Positions 1 to 12,205 of a stretch of 64,000 bases of DNA are shown in pieces. Position 1 is the first letter of the stretch; each line of letters starts with the position of its first letter. The notes below the pieces were generated by a model that was given only the letters and a program-made list of their open reading frames with translations, made no database searches and had not been told where the DNA came from. The stretch comes from Letharia columbiana (taxonomy: Eukaryota > Ascomycota > Lecanoromycetes > Lecanorales > Parmeliaceae): the NCBI RefSeq assembly GCF_014066305.1, contig NW_023501077.1, forward strand, positions 62,001 to 126,000, read 5' to 3'. A program made the translations under genes and the position numbers.

Positions 1-14
1 TGTATCCGTTTGGG

Positions 15-299
15 CTCTTTTTAAGGGCCTTCCAACGCGTTTATGAGCAGTAGTAGGTAGCTGTTAGGCTCGCTTGCGGCCTCGATTGCCAGTAGTAGCG
101 GATTCGCCGAGGGGTGGCCTGGGGGCGTCAGTAGGGCCTCTAAGAGGCGGGTAAAAGGGGTGTACGTGCCTGAACCGGACTCTTTTTGAGGGCCTTTCAA
201 CGCGTTTATGAGCAGTAGTAGGTAGCTGTTGGGCTCGCTTGCGGCCTCGATTGCCAGCAGTAGCGGATTCGCCGAGGGGTGGCCTGGGGGCGTCAGTAA
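15..299 (+). repeat. 120-bp direct duplication
   Basis: Positions 15-134 recur at 180-299 (offset 165 bp) with a few C/T and G/A differences. The matching part of E copy b (about 4246-4400) has the unit only once, so the duplication is specific to this copy or its lineage. Confidence 0.8.
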
Positions 300-345
300 G
301 GGGCTCTAATTGGGCGAGGGGTACCGAAGACGATTGTGTTCATAT

Positions 346-396
346 TGGTGGAATTGGTAGAATTGGTAGAATTGGTAGAATTGGTAGAATGGTGGA
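346..396 (+). repeat. 9-bp microsatellite GGTAGAATT
   Basis: Four to five tandem GGTAGAATT-type units. The matching site in E copy b (about 4139-4170, inverted) has only one or two, so the tract has expanded here or contracted there. Confidence 0.8.
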
Positions 397-770
397 AGAA
401 TAACAAATAGGTGGAAGGATTATTATCCGATCCCGGACGCGTCTGGTGTGACTACCATAACTACAATATTTGAATGTCCATTTAATCCACCAATAGTAGG
501 CCAAACTTCATAATTTTTACAGCGTTAGAAAGCGTAAAGCGAGCTCTACAATTTGAGGAATTATGAAGTAACTATATATATCGCAAGCTGAGTACTTCAA
601 AGTGTAAAACTTCTACATACAAATTTTTGATGAGGGAGGCGCGGGAGGGCTACCGGGCTGACTCAGCCGGTCTAACCAAAGAGCGTAGCGAACCCGAATT
701 AATGATTGGCTGCACATACAAATTCAAGGTTTTCAAGCTCAGCCCTATCTTATTCTTTTATATATACTGA

Positions 771-3754
771 TATTATAAATTGTAATATAAAATCCCTTTT
801 TAAATAACGCTTTAAATTTTATTGAATTAATTTTAAAGCTTAATAAAACTTTCTCTATATACTTTAAATAATTATAAATATTCTAAATACGAATAATATC
901 GATAGCGAGTATACTTTAATTTCTTATATTAATTCTATTATTATATTAAGTTAATTTATCTTTAAATTATTATTAAAATTAATTTTATATAAAAAGCTTT
1001 TTAAGTTTAGAATAAAGCTAGTTTTATTAGCGCTATCTATTCTATTTATTTTATTAAACTCTACTATATCGTAAATCTTATTTTTAAATTTAAGCTTTTA
1101 TTAAAGCTTTCTTCTATTAAATTCTAAAAATTAGATTAATTCTTTATAAATAGTATTATATCTAAATATATTAATATTAAGCTTTTAATTAATTTAAATT
1201 AACTTTATTAAATTTCTATATTTAAAAATATTTTTAATTATTATAAATAAAAGTAAAATATATAAGATTTCTTTATATTGCTAAATCTCTAATATTATAT
1301 TAAAATTAATACTATTTAATTAATCTCTTATTTAGCGATTATCGTATAAAATTATAACTAAATAATAATCTATAAGAGATACTCTTAAAACTATTATTAA
1401 TATAAATATCGTAATATAGATTAGAGCGTATTATAAACTCTATATTATAATAAAGACTTATTATAAGAATAATTTACGCGATCTTATTAAAAGCTATATT
1501 AACGCTATAATTATCTAAAAGAATTTAAAAGAATATAAGTCTCGTAAATTAGATATTCTTAATTCTATTATTTAGAGACTAAAGTCTCTTATTTTTATCG
1601 CTTATAAAAATAAGCTATAAGCCTATATTAACTAATTTATAAATCTATTATAAGAGATTAATAGTTTATCTAAGAAATTTCCCTTTATTATTAATAAGAA
1701 TTAAAAGATTTATTACTTTTATAAGAGTTTAGATAATTAATATACTTAGTATTATAAGATTTATAATTAAAATCACGATCTTTATAATAAAAATAAATCT
1801 TTTAAATTTACGCTAGTTTACGCTAGAATATAATAACTTAATATTATCTCTAATTCTATTATCTTCGCTAAGTTCTTTAATACTTATACGATAACTATCT
1901 ATATCGAAATAGATATTTATATCTTTATTTCTATAACGCCTATATTAATTAAATATTATATTTAAAATAATATTAATTCTAATAATTCTTATATCTAGAT
2001 ATAAATTTATAAGTATTATATTATTTATAATAAGAATTTTTATTTTATTAAGAAGTATCTTAAATAATTAAAGCGTAAGCGCGTTTATAAAGAATTTTAA
2101 GTCTTTAAAAATAAAGATTATAATAATTATAGTAATTAAAATAAAAGAGATAATTAAGAAGATAATAATATTAATATTAAATTTAAATTTAAAAAGTTTA
2201 AGAAAAAGAAGAATTAATTTTTTAGCGTTAAAGTAATTATTATAATTATCTAATTTATAATAGTATATTATTTTATTACTTATATCGCTATTATATTTAT
2301 TATTAATTCTTAAATCTTAAATAATAAAATTTATAAATCTTTTAAAATTAAATTCTTAAATAGAGTTTTTATTATTACACTTTTTATTATAATAATAATA
2401 TCTTCTCTCTAACTTCGTAATTATATATATACTTAATATATTATTTATAATTTCTTAATTTTTAAGATTTTTTCTAGATTTTAAAAATCTCGCTTTATTA
2501 ATAAACTTATTAATAATAGTTATATAACTTTCGACTTTAATAATATTAATTTTAAATATAAAATAAAGAGTATTAAGTATATTTAAATCTTTAATAATAT
2601 CTAATATATATCTAAATATAACTTTAATCTTATTTTTAAGAGATAATTAAAGAAGTAATAATACTCGCTTTCTTTTATTCTTAATAATCTTTTTATAAAA
2701 AAATAGTAGTTTTTCTTTAAATATATTTAAAATTATTTTTATACGCTTAATATTTAAAAAGATATCTTTTTAATCTTAATCGTTATTAATAGAGAAATTT
2801 TTATTTATAATAAATCTTTTATCGAATTTATAAAGTTCTCTAATTAATAAGAGTCTTAAATTTATAAAAAGATTTTATATATATAATATATCTATATAGA
2901 TTATTTAGATATTTAGAATATTAAGAAGATAACTAAAATATATATTAAAATAAATCTTTTTAAATCTTTTTTCGATAATATTTATAAGTTATATTTCGTA
3001 GTTAATTTTAAAATAAAGCTTTATAAACGCTATATTATCCTCGAGAGATAGAAGAATAATTTAATTTATATTAATCTTTAAAAATCGTTTAATACTTTTT
3101 ATAACGACTATATATTTATAATTATCTTTTTAAATAATTTTATTTTATACTTTAATATTTATCTTTTATTAAATAAATCTAATAAATTTATTTTTATTAT
3201 ATTTAAGTTTTTTCTTAATAATATAAAATATAATAATTATCGTTATACTCGCCTTCGCTCTAATTACGATATAAAATATTAGAATTATAAAATAAAAATC
3301 TTTTATCTATTTAAAAGAATTATCTAGAAAAAATTTATATTAAAGAAATTTTAAATAAATAAGAAGTCTAAATAATTAAGTATTATTATTTAATATAAAA
3401 TTAGCGTAATATTTAAAAAGAGCGACTTATTATAGAAGTACTAGATCGAGTTTATTTATATTAGAAATTATTTATATAATTATTAATCTATAATTAAGCG
3501 AGATATAACTCCTTTTAAGATTTATATTAATTTCTCTCTTAATATTTCTTATTTATATATTATTAGATAAATAAATTTTTTTGTTTATTTAGAGTTATTA
3601 ATTAAAAAAGTTAGATAATAAAAAATTTATAAATTATTAAGATTATTTCTATTATATACTTTTAAATAGCGGTGAGATTACTATTATTTTAAATATTAAG
3701 TAGTTCGATAACGTCTTTTTTAAGTTTATACTTTTTATTTTAGAGGAGGATATA
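771..3754 (+). mobile_element. RIP-degraded Ty1/copia fragment A (gag, protease, integrase part)
   Basis: Extremely AT-rich, with stops in all frames and almost no CA or TG. It aligns inverted with 35700-38536 and, in part, with 10261-11180, so it is one repeat family. Around 1510-1700 the + strand reads through stops as a copia gag-like protein. Near 2300-2350 a protease-like segment (NS-stop-ILNN, compare DSGASN) can be read. Its 3' end (3754) is continuous with 6345 once the E insertion is removed, so fragments A and D are two halves of one copia copy. The 5' end is cut by E copy a. Domain calls are inference from family order; the repeat relation is seen directly. Confidence 0.65.
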
Positions 3755-4429
3755 TCAGTATATATAACAGAATAAGGTAGGGCTGAACTAGAAAACCTTG
3801 AATTTGTATGTGCAGCCAATCATAAATTCGGGGTTATTACGCCTTTTGGCTAGACTGACTGAGTCAGCCCGCTAGCCCTCCCGAGCTCCCTCATCAAAAA
3901 TCTGTGTGTAGAAGTTTTACACTCTGAAATAACCAGCTTCCTACGGATATTATTTCTTTATAATTTCGTAAATTGTAGAGCTCAGTGTGCGCTTTCTAAC
4001 GCTGTAAAAATAATGAAGTTTGGCCTACTATTGGTGGATTAAAAGGACATTCAAATATGGTAGTTACATCAAACGCGTCCGGGATCGGATAATAATCCTT
4101 CCACCTGTTTGTTTGTTTGTTTGTGTAACCATTCTTCTTCCACCATTCTACCAATTCTATTAATTCCATCAATATGAACACAATCGTCCTCGATACCCCT
4201 CGCGAAAACGTTACTAAACGCTTCAGGCACGTACACCCCTTTTGCCCGCCTCTTAGAGCCCTTACTGACGCCCCCAGGCCACCCCTCGGCGAATCCGCTA
4301 CTGCTGGCAATCGAGGCGGCAAGCGAGCCTAATAGCTACCTACTACTGCTCATAGACGCGTTAGAAAGCCCTCAAAAAGAGCCCGAACGGATTCACAGCC
4401 ATCGTCCTCCCCTACATACTACTCGACCA

Positions 4430-4545
4430 GCCGCTCAGTCAACACTACCTACCCAATCAGCTCAGTAATCCACTCAATTAGATCATCAGCCAGTCACTCA
4501 GTTATCCACTCAGTCAGCCACTCAGCTAGCCACTCAGTCTAATAC
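4430..4545 (+). repeat. Short CACTCAGT-type repeat tract
   Basis: Degenerate 8- to 12-bp repeats of the CACTCAGTCAGC type, ending at the first large satellite unit. Short runs of the same motif recur at 4889-4932 and 5277-5315, where they mark the 188-bp unit type. Confidence 0.75.
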
Positions 4546-5870
4546 TCTACAAGAGGAGGAGCAAGAGGAGGAACTACAACAGGCAAATGCGGAGAACACT
4601 GCGGAGAAACCAAGCGGCAACAAGGCCCCCAGCACCAAGAACACGGCTCAGCTCTCCAAGATCCCACGTCATATGCTCTCCACGATTCCACATCAAATCA
4701 TCACTCAGTAAGCGGAGAACACCACTGCAACTTAGTCTGTCATCCCCACTGCATTAAGGAGCAAGAGGAGGAACTACAACAGGCAAATGCGGAGAACACT
4801 GCGGAGAACACTGCGGAGAAACCAAGCGGCAACAAGGCCCCCAGCACCAAGAACACGGCTCAGCTCTCCAAGATCCCACGTCATATCAGTCATCCACTCA
4901 GTCAGCCACTCAGCTAGCCACTCAGTCTGATACTCTACAAGAGGAGGAGCAAGAGGAGGAACTACAACAGGCAAATGCGGAGAACACTGCGGAGAAACCA
5001 AGCGGTAACAAGGCCCCCAGCACCAAGAACACGGCTCAGCTCTCCAAGATCCCACGTCATATGCTCTCCACGGTTCCACATCAAATCATCACTCAGTAAG
5101 CGGAGAACACCACTGCAACTTAGTCTGTCATCCCCACTGCATTAAGGAGTAAGAGGAGGAACTACAACAGGCAAATGCGGAGAACACTGCGGAGAACACT
5201 GCGGAGAAACCAAGCGGCAACAAGGCCACCATCGTCAAGAACACGGCTCAGCTCTCCAAGATCCCACGTCATATCAGTCATCCACTCAGGCAGCCACCAG
5301 CTAGCCACTCAGTCTGATACTCTACAAGAGGAGGAGCAAGAGGAGGAACTACAACAGGCAAATGCGGAGAACACTGCGGAGAAACCAAGCGGTAACAAGG
5401 CCCCCAGCACCAAGAACACGGCTCAGCTCTCCAAGATCCCACGTCATATGCTCTCCACGGTTCCACATCAAATCATCACTCAGTAAGCGGAGAACACCAC
5501 TGCAACTTAGTCTGTCATCCCCACTGCATTAAGGAGTAAGAGGAGGAACTACAACAGGCAAATGCGGAGAATACTACGGAGAACACTATGGAGAACACTG
5601 CGGAGACAGTCATCAGCAGCAGTGACACAACAGACCTACTCTCCACGATCTCACATCAATCCACTCAGCCAGTGTAAGAGAAGTCAATATAGCAGGCGAA
5701 TGCGGAGAACACTGCGGAGAAACCAAGCGGCAACAAGGCCACCATCGTCAAGAACACGGCTCAGCTCTCCAAGATCCCACGTTATATGCTCTGCACGGTT
5801 CCACATCAAATCATCACTCAGCAAGCGGAGAACACCACTGCAACTTAGCCTATTATCTCTACTGCATTAA
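4546..5870 (+). repeat. Satellite array with alternating 200- and 188-bp units
   Basis: The anchor GAACTACAAC occurs at 4571, 4771, 4959, 5159, 5346 and 5546, giving spacings of 200, 188, 200, 187 and 200 bp. Two monomer types alternate to form a 387-388 bp higher-order unit. Base composition is balanced, unlike the ~20% GC surroundings. Units differ mainly by C/T and G/A changes. Several units carry CAGTAAGCG where others have CAGCAAGCG, a CpA-to-TpA change as RIP makes. Open frames of 60-100 codons run through it on both strands, but neither period is a multiple of three in every unit, so I treat it as non-coding. Confidence 0.85.
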
Positions 5871-5950
5871 TATAGTATATTACTACAATAACGTTATAAG
5901 AGGAGGATCTACTGCGATGATCACAGCCAATTAGGCCTCTACAGGAGGAA

Positions 5951-6195
5951 CATCGAACGATGTATATTTGAACGAATTGAAACCGTCCGATATTTATAGC
6001 TATTTCACTATTCGAAAAATTTCACTACGGCAGGAGATATTGTGGGATTCACACCACTAATTAGCACGTTGTCTCCATTTCTTTCCGATATTTCGATACT
6101 TCTTGCCATAAGAACATAGCCTTTCTCTGTTTTTTGTGGGCAATTATTACGGATCAATCCTCTACACTTAATACACCTTCCTAATTAGGCCTTAG
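5951..6195 (-). repeat. Conserved 245-bp tail of E
   Basis: Unique sequence following the satellite, found again at 30085-30330 with differences that are mostly C/T or G/A (for example GATGTATATTTGAACG here, GATGCATATTTGGACG there). It contains no recognisable gene. Its conservation in two copies marks it as part of the element rather than chance flanking DNA. Confidence 0.75.
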
Positions 6196-6344
6196 CGCGC
6201 CTCTCTCCGCACATATGTATCTATATGTAGGTCAAAAACGCATAGCAAGCGATCAGAGTTCGATTTGACTTAGGGCTAGGGCTAAAATTCGATTTGACTT
6301 AGAAAAATCCAACTTTATGAATTTAATTCATAGGCCTTTACTTG

Positions 6345-9090
6345 TATAATAATATTAAAATAATAGCTTATCGTAATAATCGCCGGTTTATTAAAATTAT
6401 TAATTATTTTAAGAATTATCTTTCCTCTTTATTTATAATTTTAAGAGAAAATCGCTAAAAGAGATAAATAATTTTTAATAAAGATAAAGTTAATAACTTA
6501 CTTAATTCTATTTAAATTTTTAAAAAAATTTAATTAATAATCTTAATTAACTTAAAGTCTTTTAAAAGAGTAATTATTTAATAATAAAACTCTCTTTATA
6601 ATTTTTATAACGGCGTTTTCTAGATTTATTACTCGCTTTATAAATAATTATAACTTAATTTTAGCGATAAATCGTTTATTTAATATCTTAAGAGTATATA
6701 AAAAATTCTTTTTAAATTCTCTAGCGCTATTAATAAAAGCTTTTTTTTTAAATTTTATAAATCTTAAATCTATAAAAAGACTATATTAAACTCTTATTAT
6801 AAGATATATTAGAAAATTATTATAGAGAAAGAAGTTAATTTATTTATTATTAATAAAACTTAAACTCTAATAAATCTCTTATTAAATATATATATTTTAG
6901 AAAATTAATAGATTTATAAGTTTAAGCGTAGTTTTATAAAGAAAATTATACGATATAAAGCTTATTAAATTATTCGCGACTTTAAATAATAAGAAGAAAT
7001 CGATTTTAATAAAATCTTCGTTTTTATTATTAAGTTTATAAATTATAAAGCGATCTTTACGCTAGTAATTATCTTAAATTAAAAGCTTAAATAAATAAAT
7101 ATTAAAATTATTTTTCTATATAGCGATATTAAGAAGATAATTTATATTATTTAATTTATTAACTTTAAGATTAAAGACTAAAAGAATAAGATATATAAGC
7201 TTATTAAGATATTTTACGATTTAAAATAATTCTTTAGAGTTTAATATAATACTCTTATAATCTATTTAAAGAAATTAAATTTTAAATCTATTATTATTAA
7301 TTTCTCTATATTTATTAATAATATTATTATTATCGCTATTTATATAGACGATATTCTATTTATAGATCTTAATAAAATTAAAATATAGAATATTAAGAAT
7401 AAGTTTAATAAGAAATTCGAAATAATTAATTTAAAATCTTATATCTATTATCTTAATATAATAATTATTAAAAATTATATTAATTAAATTTTACGTTTTA
7501 ATTAAAAAGATTATATTAAGAAATTTTTAAAGAAATATAATATATTAAGCTTTACGCTATTATCTACTTCTATTAATAATAATAAATTTTATATTATTAA
7601 AGATAATTTTATCTCTATTAATTAATCTCGCTATATTTATTAATTAGTTATAAAATTATTTATATATATAATATTAAATATTTAATTTAATATTATATTC
7701 GCTATCTCGATAATTTTTAGATATATTTTAAACTTCGATAAATTTTATTAAAAGATTATTAAGTATATCTTTTAATATTTAAATAATATTAAAAACTAGT
7801 AATTAATATTTAGAGAAGATTTAAAATTATTTATTAGCTATATAAACGCGGATTAGATAAATAATTAGAATACTTAATATTCTATTTTTAATTATATCTT
7901 TAATATAAATAATACTATTATTAATTAATTATTAAAATAATAGCTTATTATAGCGCTATTCTCTTATAAGATTAAATATATTAATTAAATATAAGCTATT
8001 AAAAAGATAGTTTAGCTATATAAATTTTTTAATTAACTTAATTCTAGCGCTAAATATATATAAACTATTATTATTTATTATAATAATTAAAGTATTATAA
8101 CTCTTATTAAAAATCTTTAATTTTATACGCGTATTAAGTATATTAATATTTAATATTATTATATATAAAAATAAGTTATCGCTAATATCGTTATTTTTAA
8201 ATATATTTTTATTAAATAATAGATAACTAATAAATTTATTAAGGTATTATCTAAGAATAAATTTAAAAAGTTTTATATATTAATTAGATTAGAATATTAT
8301 TTATAGTATTATTTATTTAGAGAAGCTAATTCTAACTCTAGAGAAGCTATTTTATTAATCTCTATAGTTTAAATTATCTATTTAAATTATCTATTAAACC
8401 TTAGATTTAATATTTTATAAACTCGCTATTTTATATTAAAATAGTTATTTCTTTAGCGCTATTATCGTTATCGCTATTAAATCTTTAAAGCTCTTTTAAA
8501 ATACTCTTATTTATATTATTATTATTATTAACTATTATTATTAAAAATTAGATATCTAAAACGATCTTATAGAAGTCTTATAATTAATTATAATATATAA
8601 AATAAAGAATTTCTTCTAATTATTTTATTTAGTTACTTTTACGAATATCCTTTAATTTTAAATTAATCGATTTTTAATATATATTAGATAGCCTAAAAAT
8701 AAAATTTTCGAAAAATCGTTTTTTAATAAAAAGTAGAATTTAGGATTTAATATAGTCGTTTTTAGATTTCGATTTTTTACTTTAATTACCCGACGCTAAA
8801 TTTACTTTAACTACTCGACTCGAACTTTATTTTAATTACTTAATATTAAATTTACTTTAATTATCTAACTTTAATTTTACTTTAATTATTTAATATTAAA
8901 TTTATTTTAATTATTTAACTTAGACTTTACTTTAATTATTTAATATTAATCTTACTTTAATTATCTAGCGCTAAACTCTAGCGAAAATCGATTAAATTAT
9001 TTTTATCTTATTTATTTAATTTTAACACTATTAGCGTTAAATTTCGTATTTATCAAATTTCGCGTATAAAAGAATATATATAAAGGGGAG
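6345..9090 (+). mobile_element. RIP-degraded Ty1/copia fragment D (reverse transcriptase, RNase H)
   Basis: Continues fragment A after the E insertion and matches 14075-16810 inverted. On the + strand, ~7000-7360 reads through stops as copia reverse transcriptase: a TAFLYSDI-like segment, then KLNKALYGLKQ-like, then IYIDDILFI near 7340 (the YVDD box of RVT_2). A polypurine tract AAAGGGGAG lies at 9082-9090, directly before the LTR. All frames are broken, so it is not functional. Confidence 0.8.
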
Positions 9091-9228
9091 TATTAGAATT
9101 TAAATTATATAATTTTTAGCGTCTTAATAATTATATAATATATCTTAATATATTTATATCTTATCGCTCTTTTCTTTTATAAAACTCTCTAGTTAATATA
9201 ATTAAGTGTTTTATCTTATATTTTAATA
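9091..9228 (+). repeat. Copia 3' LTR
   Basis: Begins TATTAGAATT right after the polypurine tract; less mutated copies on the other strand begin TGTTGGAATTC. Ends TTTTAATA. It is homologous to the LTRs at 12206-12356, 12658-12809, 13924-14074 and 39577-39725, which are about 151 bp long. Its position after the polypurine tract makes it the 3' LTR of fragments A+D. Confidence 0.8.
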
Positions 9229-10260
9229 GATTTTAAATATAAGATATACTAAGACTACTTATAGATTTATTATTAGAGAATCTTAATTAATTATATCTTA
9301 TTAAATAAGAAGAAATTAATAATATTTTTATTTTTATTAATATTATAATAAAAACTCGCTATAATAATAATTATAAAGCTATTAATCTTCGCGAGAGCTT
9401 TTTAATTTATTTAAGATTATATTATATCTAACTTATTTTTAATATTAATTTTAAACTTTCTAATTAGAGAGTCGAATTATTTGAAATATTAAAAAAGATC
9501 GAAAATCTTACTTATCGACTAAATCTTTTAAGTATTATATATATTTATTTTATAATATTTATAATTTAATTAAAGTCTATATTAGATTAAGCTAAAAAAA
9601 TTTATTATAAAAAACTATATCCGCTATAGCTAGTAAAGAAAGAAGAAGAATAAATAGATCTAGATCTTATTATTAGATTTCCACTATTCGAAATTAAGAG
9701 ACTAAGTAATAGATAAAAAATAAGAAAGAATATTAAGTATTTAATATATTGAAAGAATAGTAGTAAAAAGCATAATACTTAGTACCCACTATATATCCTC
9801 TTAAGAGCAAAAAATCTTATAATTAAATGCGACGCCTAAATTTCTATTGATTTTATAAGAAATTATCGAGAAAAGAAGAATTCTACTATATCGACGAAGA
9901 AAGCACTTACTCTATTAACTTCTAAAGCTAATACTATCGAGAATTAAGCTATTACTACTAGGAAACAAGATTATCCTTATAAGAAGAATTATACTTTCTA
10001 GAAAAGACCTACTTCTACAATTTGAACTATAATAAAAGCATCGATTTTCATTAAGAATACGACTTCCCCTTCGCCTATATTACCGCCTACTTCGCTATCG
10101 AATCCTTTTACTACCCCTATTACCCGTCGTAGTATATAACTTCTTACTCAGTAAAATATCTTTCGAGAAAAGCTATTTTTGCGAGGGGTTTCTTCTATAG
10201 AGTAGAATCTTACTATGAAAGAAAGGAAGTTTATTTTTACTTAAAGATAGTTGCTTATAG
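9229..10260. other. Unassigned island, less AT-rich
   Basis: Flanks the copia 3' LTR and is bounded on the right by another copia piece. From about 9640 to 10250 it is clearly less AT-rich than its neighbours and retains some CA and TG. One + frame near 9840-10150 reads as a Ser/Thr/Pro- and Lys-rich stretch with few stops, but I recognise no family. It may be flanking host DNA or a poorly known element. No second copy was noticed in the window. Confidence 0.4.
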
Positions 10261-12205
10261 CGAGAACGCTACCTTTATAATAAACTTATAAATTAATTAA
10301 TATAAATTTATAATTTATTTTTATAGGCGATAAGAGTAAGAGACTTTAGTCTCTAAATAATAGAATTAAGAATATCTAATTTACGAGATTTATATTCTTT
10401 TAAATTCTTTTAAACGATTATAATATTAATATAACTTTTAATAAAATCGCGCGGATTATTTTTATAGCGAGTTTTTATTATAATATAAAGTTTATAATAT
10501 ACTCTAATTTATATTATAATATCTATATTAATAATAATTTTAAGAATATCTCTTATAGATTACTAATTAATTATTATCTTTATAATAATCGCTAAGTAAG
10601 AGATTAATTAAATAATATTAACTTAATATAATATTAAAGATTTAATAATACGAAGAAATCTTATATATTTCGCTTTTATTTATAATAATTAAAAGCGTTT
10701 TTAAATATAAGAATTTAATAAAATTAGCTTAAATTAGTTAAAAGCTTAATATTAATATATTTAGATATAATACTATTTATAAAGAATTAATTTAATTTTT
10801 AAAACTTAATAAGAGAAAGCTTTAATAAAAGCTTAAATTTAAAAATAAAGTCTACGATATAGTAGGGCTTAATAAAATAAATAAAATAAATAATATCGAT
10901 AAAATTAACTTCGCTTTAAATTCGAAGAGCTCTTTATTTAAGATTAACTCTAATAATAATTTAAAAGTAAATTAACTCGATATAATAATAGAATTAGCGC
11001 GAGAGATTAAAGTATACTCGCTATCGATATTATTTATATTTAAAATACTTATAATTATTTAAAGCGTATAAAAGAAATCTTATTAAGCTCTAAAATTAAC
11101 TCGATATAATTTAAAGCGTTATTTAGGTTTAGAAAAAAATCTTATATTATAATCTATAATATAATTAATAATATCTTAAAAAGATAAATTTTAATTTATA
11201 AATATTAAGAGGAAATATAATATAAATATATAAAATCTTTATAAAAAATCGTTACTCTTTATATTTAAAAAGGAATTTAATTAAATTTTATTTTTTATAC
11301 TATTATCGCGATTATCTTAATTACTCTCTATTATATTTATAATATAATATCTTCTACTAATTAACTCTTTTATTAAAGAAATTAATTAAAATTAAGTATA
11401 AGATTACTTATAATTTCGCTTTACTCACTTATTAAAATTAATTAAAACTTCTTTATAAGATCGCTTTATTTATATAAATATAAAGAATAATTACTCTTTA
11501 ATCGCTGCGATAAAGAGTAATTTCTCTTTATATATTAATATATTAAATATATAAGATATAAATTATTTTCTCTTTTAGCGTTACGTCGTTATCTTAAACT
11601 AGATTTTAATTCTTATTATAGAAATTATATAACGAAATATTAAAGTTTAATTACTTATTATTAGCTTTTAATATAGCGAAGTATAAGAATAAGAATATAT
11701 TATCTCTTATTTTTAGCGTATTTTATTTAATATAAAAAAATTAATAATATTTTAATAATTATAGTAATTATATAATAAAAAAGTATAGATATATAATATT
11801 CTATTACGATATATAATAACTTTAATATTATATAATTAAGTGCTATATACTTTAACTTATTTTAAATTATCTTATATAAAAGATAATAAGAGAGTTTATA
11901 CGCTAAATTATTAATATAATATATTAATATATTAATAATTTCGATATAACCCCCTTTACTCGCTATCTCTATTCTTTTAATTAAAAATATATTTAATATA
12001 TATTATTTAATTAGAATAACTATTTTAAAATAGAAAATATTTATATTATAAAGATTAATAAAAGAGATTCTTCGCGATTATAATTATTATTATTTAATAA
12101 ATATTAATATAATAAATACGCTAAAAGTAGTTATAACTATAATAAATAATAGATAGATTATAAAATAATTAAAATAATTATCGAGTAAAGTTTAAGCTTA
12201 TAATC
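10261..12205 (-). mobile_element. Ty1/copia fragment C (5' internal region, gag)
   Basis: Direct match to 37660-39576 and inverted match to 771-1700, with RIP-type composition. Read on the minus strand it follows the LTR at 12206-12356 and covers the leader and gag, then stops at 10261. All frames are broken. Confidence 0.7.

Larger units (their letters stand above)
1..770 (+). mobile_element. E element copy a, 3' part (Helitron-like, 5' end outside window)
   Basis: This is an inverted copy of 3755-4400. The two share the GC-rich block with the 120-bp unit, the GGTAGAATT microsatellite, the ACGCGTC block and the 3' end. The copy ends at 770 in ATATACTGA and is followed by T771, where copia sequence begins. 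The equivalent copia site in the copy at 38521-38550 (minus strand) is uninterrupted and shows an A then T at the junction (38536/38537). It is far less RIP-mutated than the adjoining copia DNA, so it is probably the younger insertion. The 5' end lies left of the window. No protein is recognisable in it. Confidence 0.7.
3755..6344 (-). mobile_element. E element copy b, complete 2590-bp Helitron-like element inside copia
   Basis: Read on the minus strand, it starts CAAGTAAAGGCCTATG at 6344 and ends TATATACTGA at 3755. Flanking copia reads GGAGGATATA on the left and TATAATAATATT on the right. The uninterrupted copia copy at 16801-16820 (minus strand) joins the equivalents of these directly, with no duplicated or lost base. 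Insertion was therefore between A and T without a target duplication, and the 3' end is CTRR. Order on the minus strand: 5' end, ~150-bp linker, 245-bp conserved tail (5951-6195), satellite array, GC-rich block, 3' end. No replication-initiator or helicase protein is visible, so it is probably non-autonomous. The Helitron label is inference: the 5' end is not TC and I found no convincing 3' hairpin. Confidence 0.65.

Noticed and set aside
3996..4322. 108-codon minus-strand frame in the E arm
   Set aside because: The corresponding part of copy a does not keep it intact because of duplication and substitutions, and the translation resembles no family I know.
6262..6290. TTAGGG-like motif suggesting a telomere
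   Set aside because: Only one TTAGGG plus one CTAGGG unit, not an array, and internal to an inserted element.
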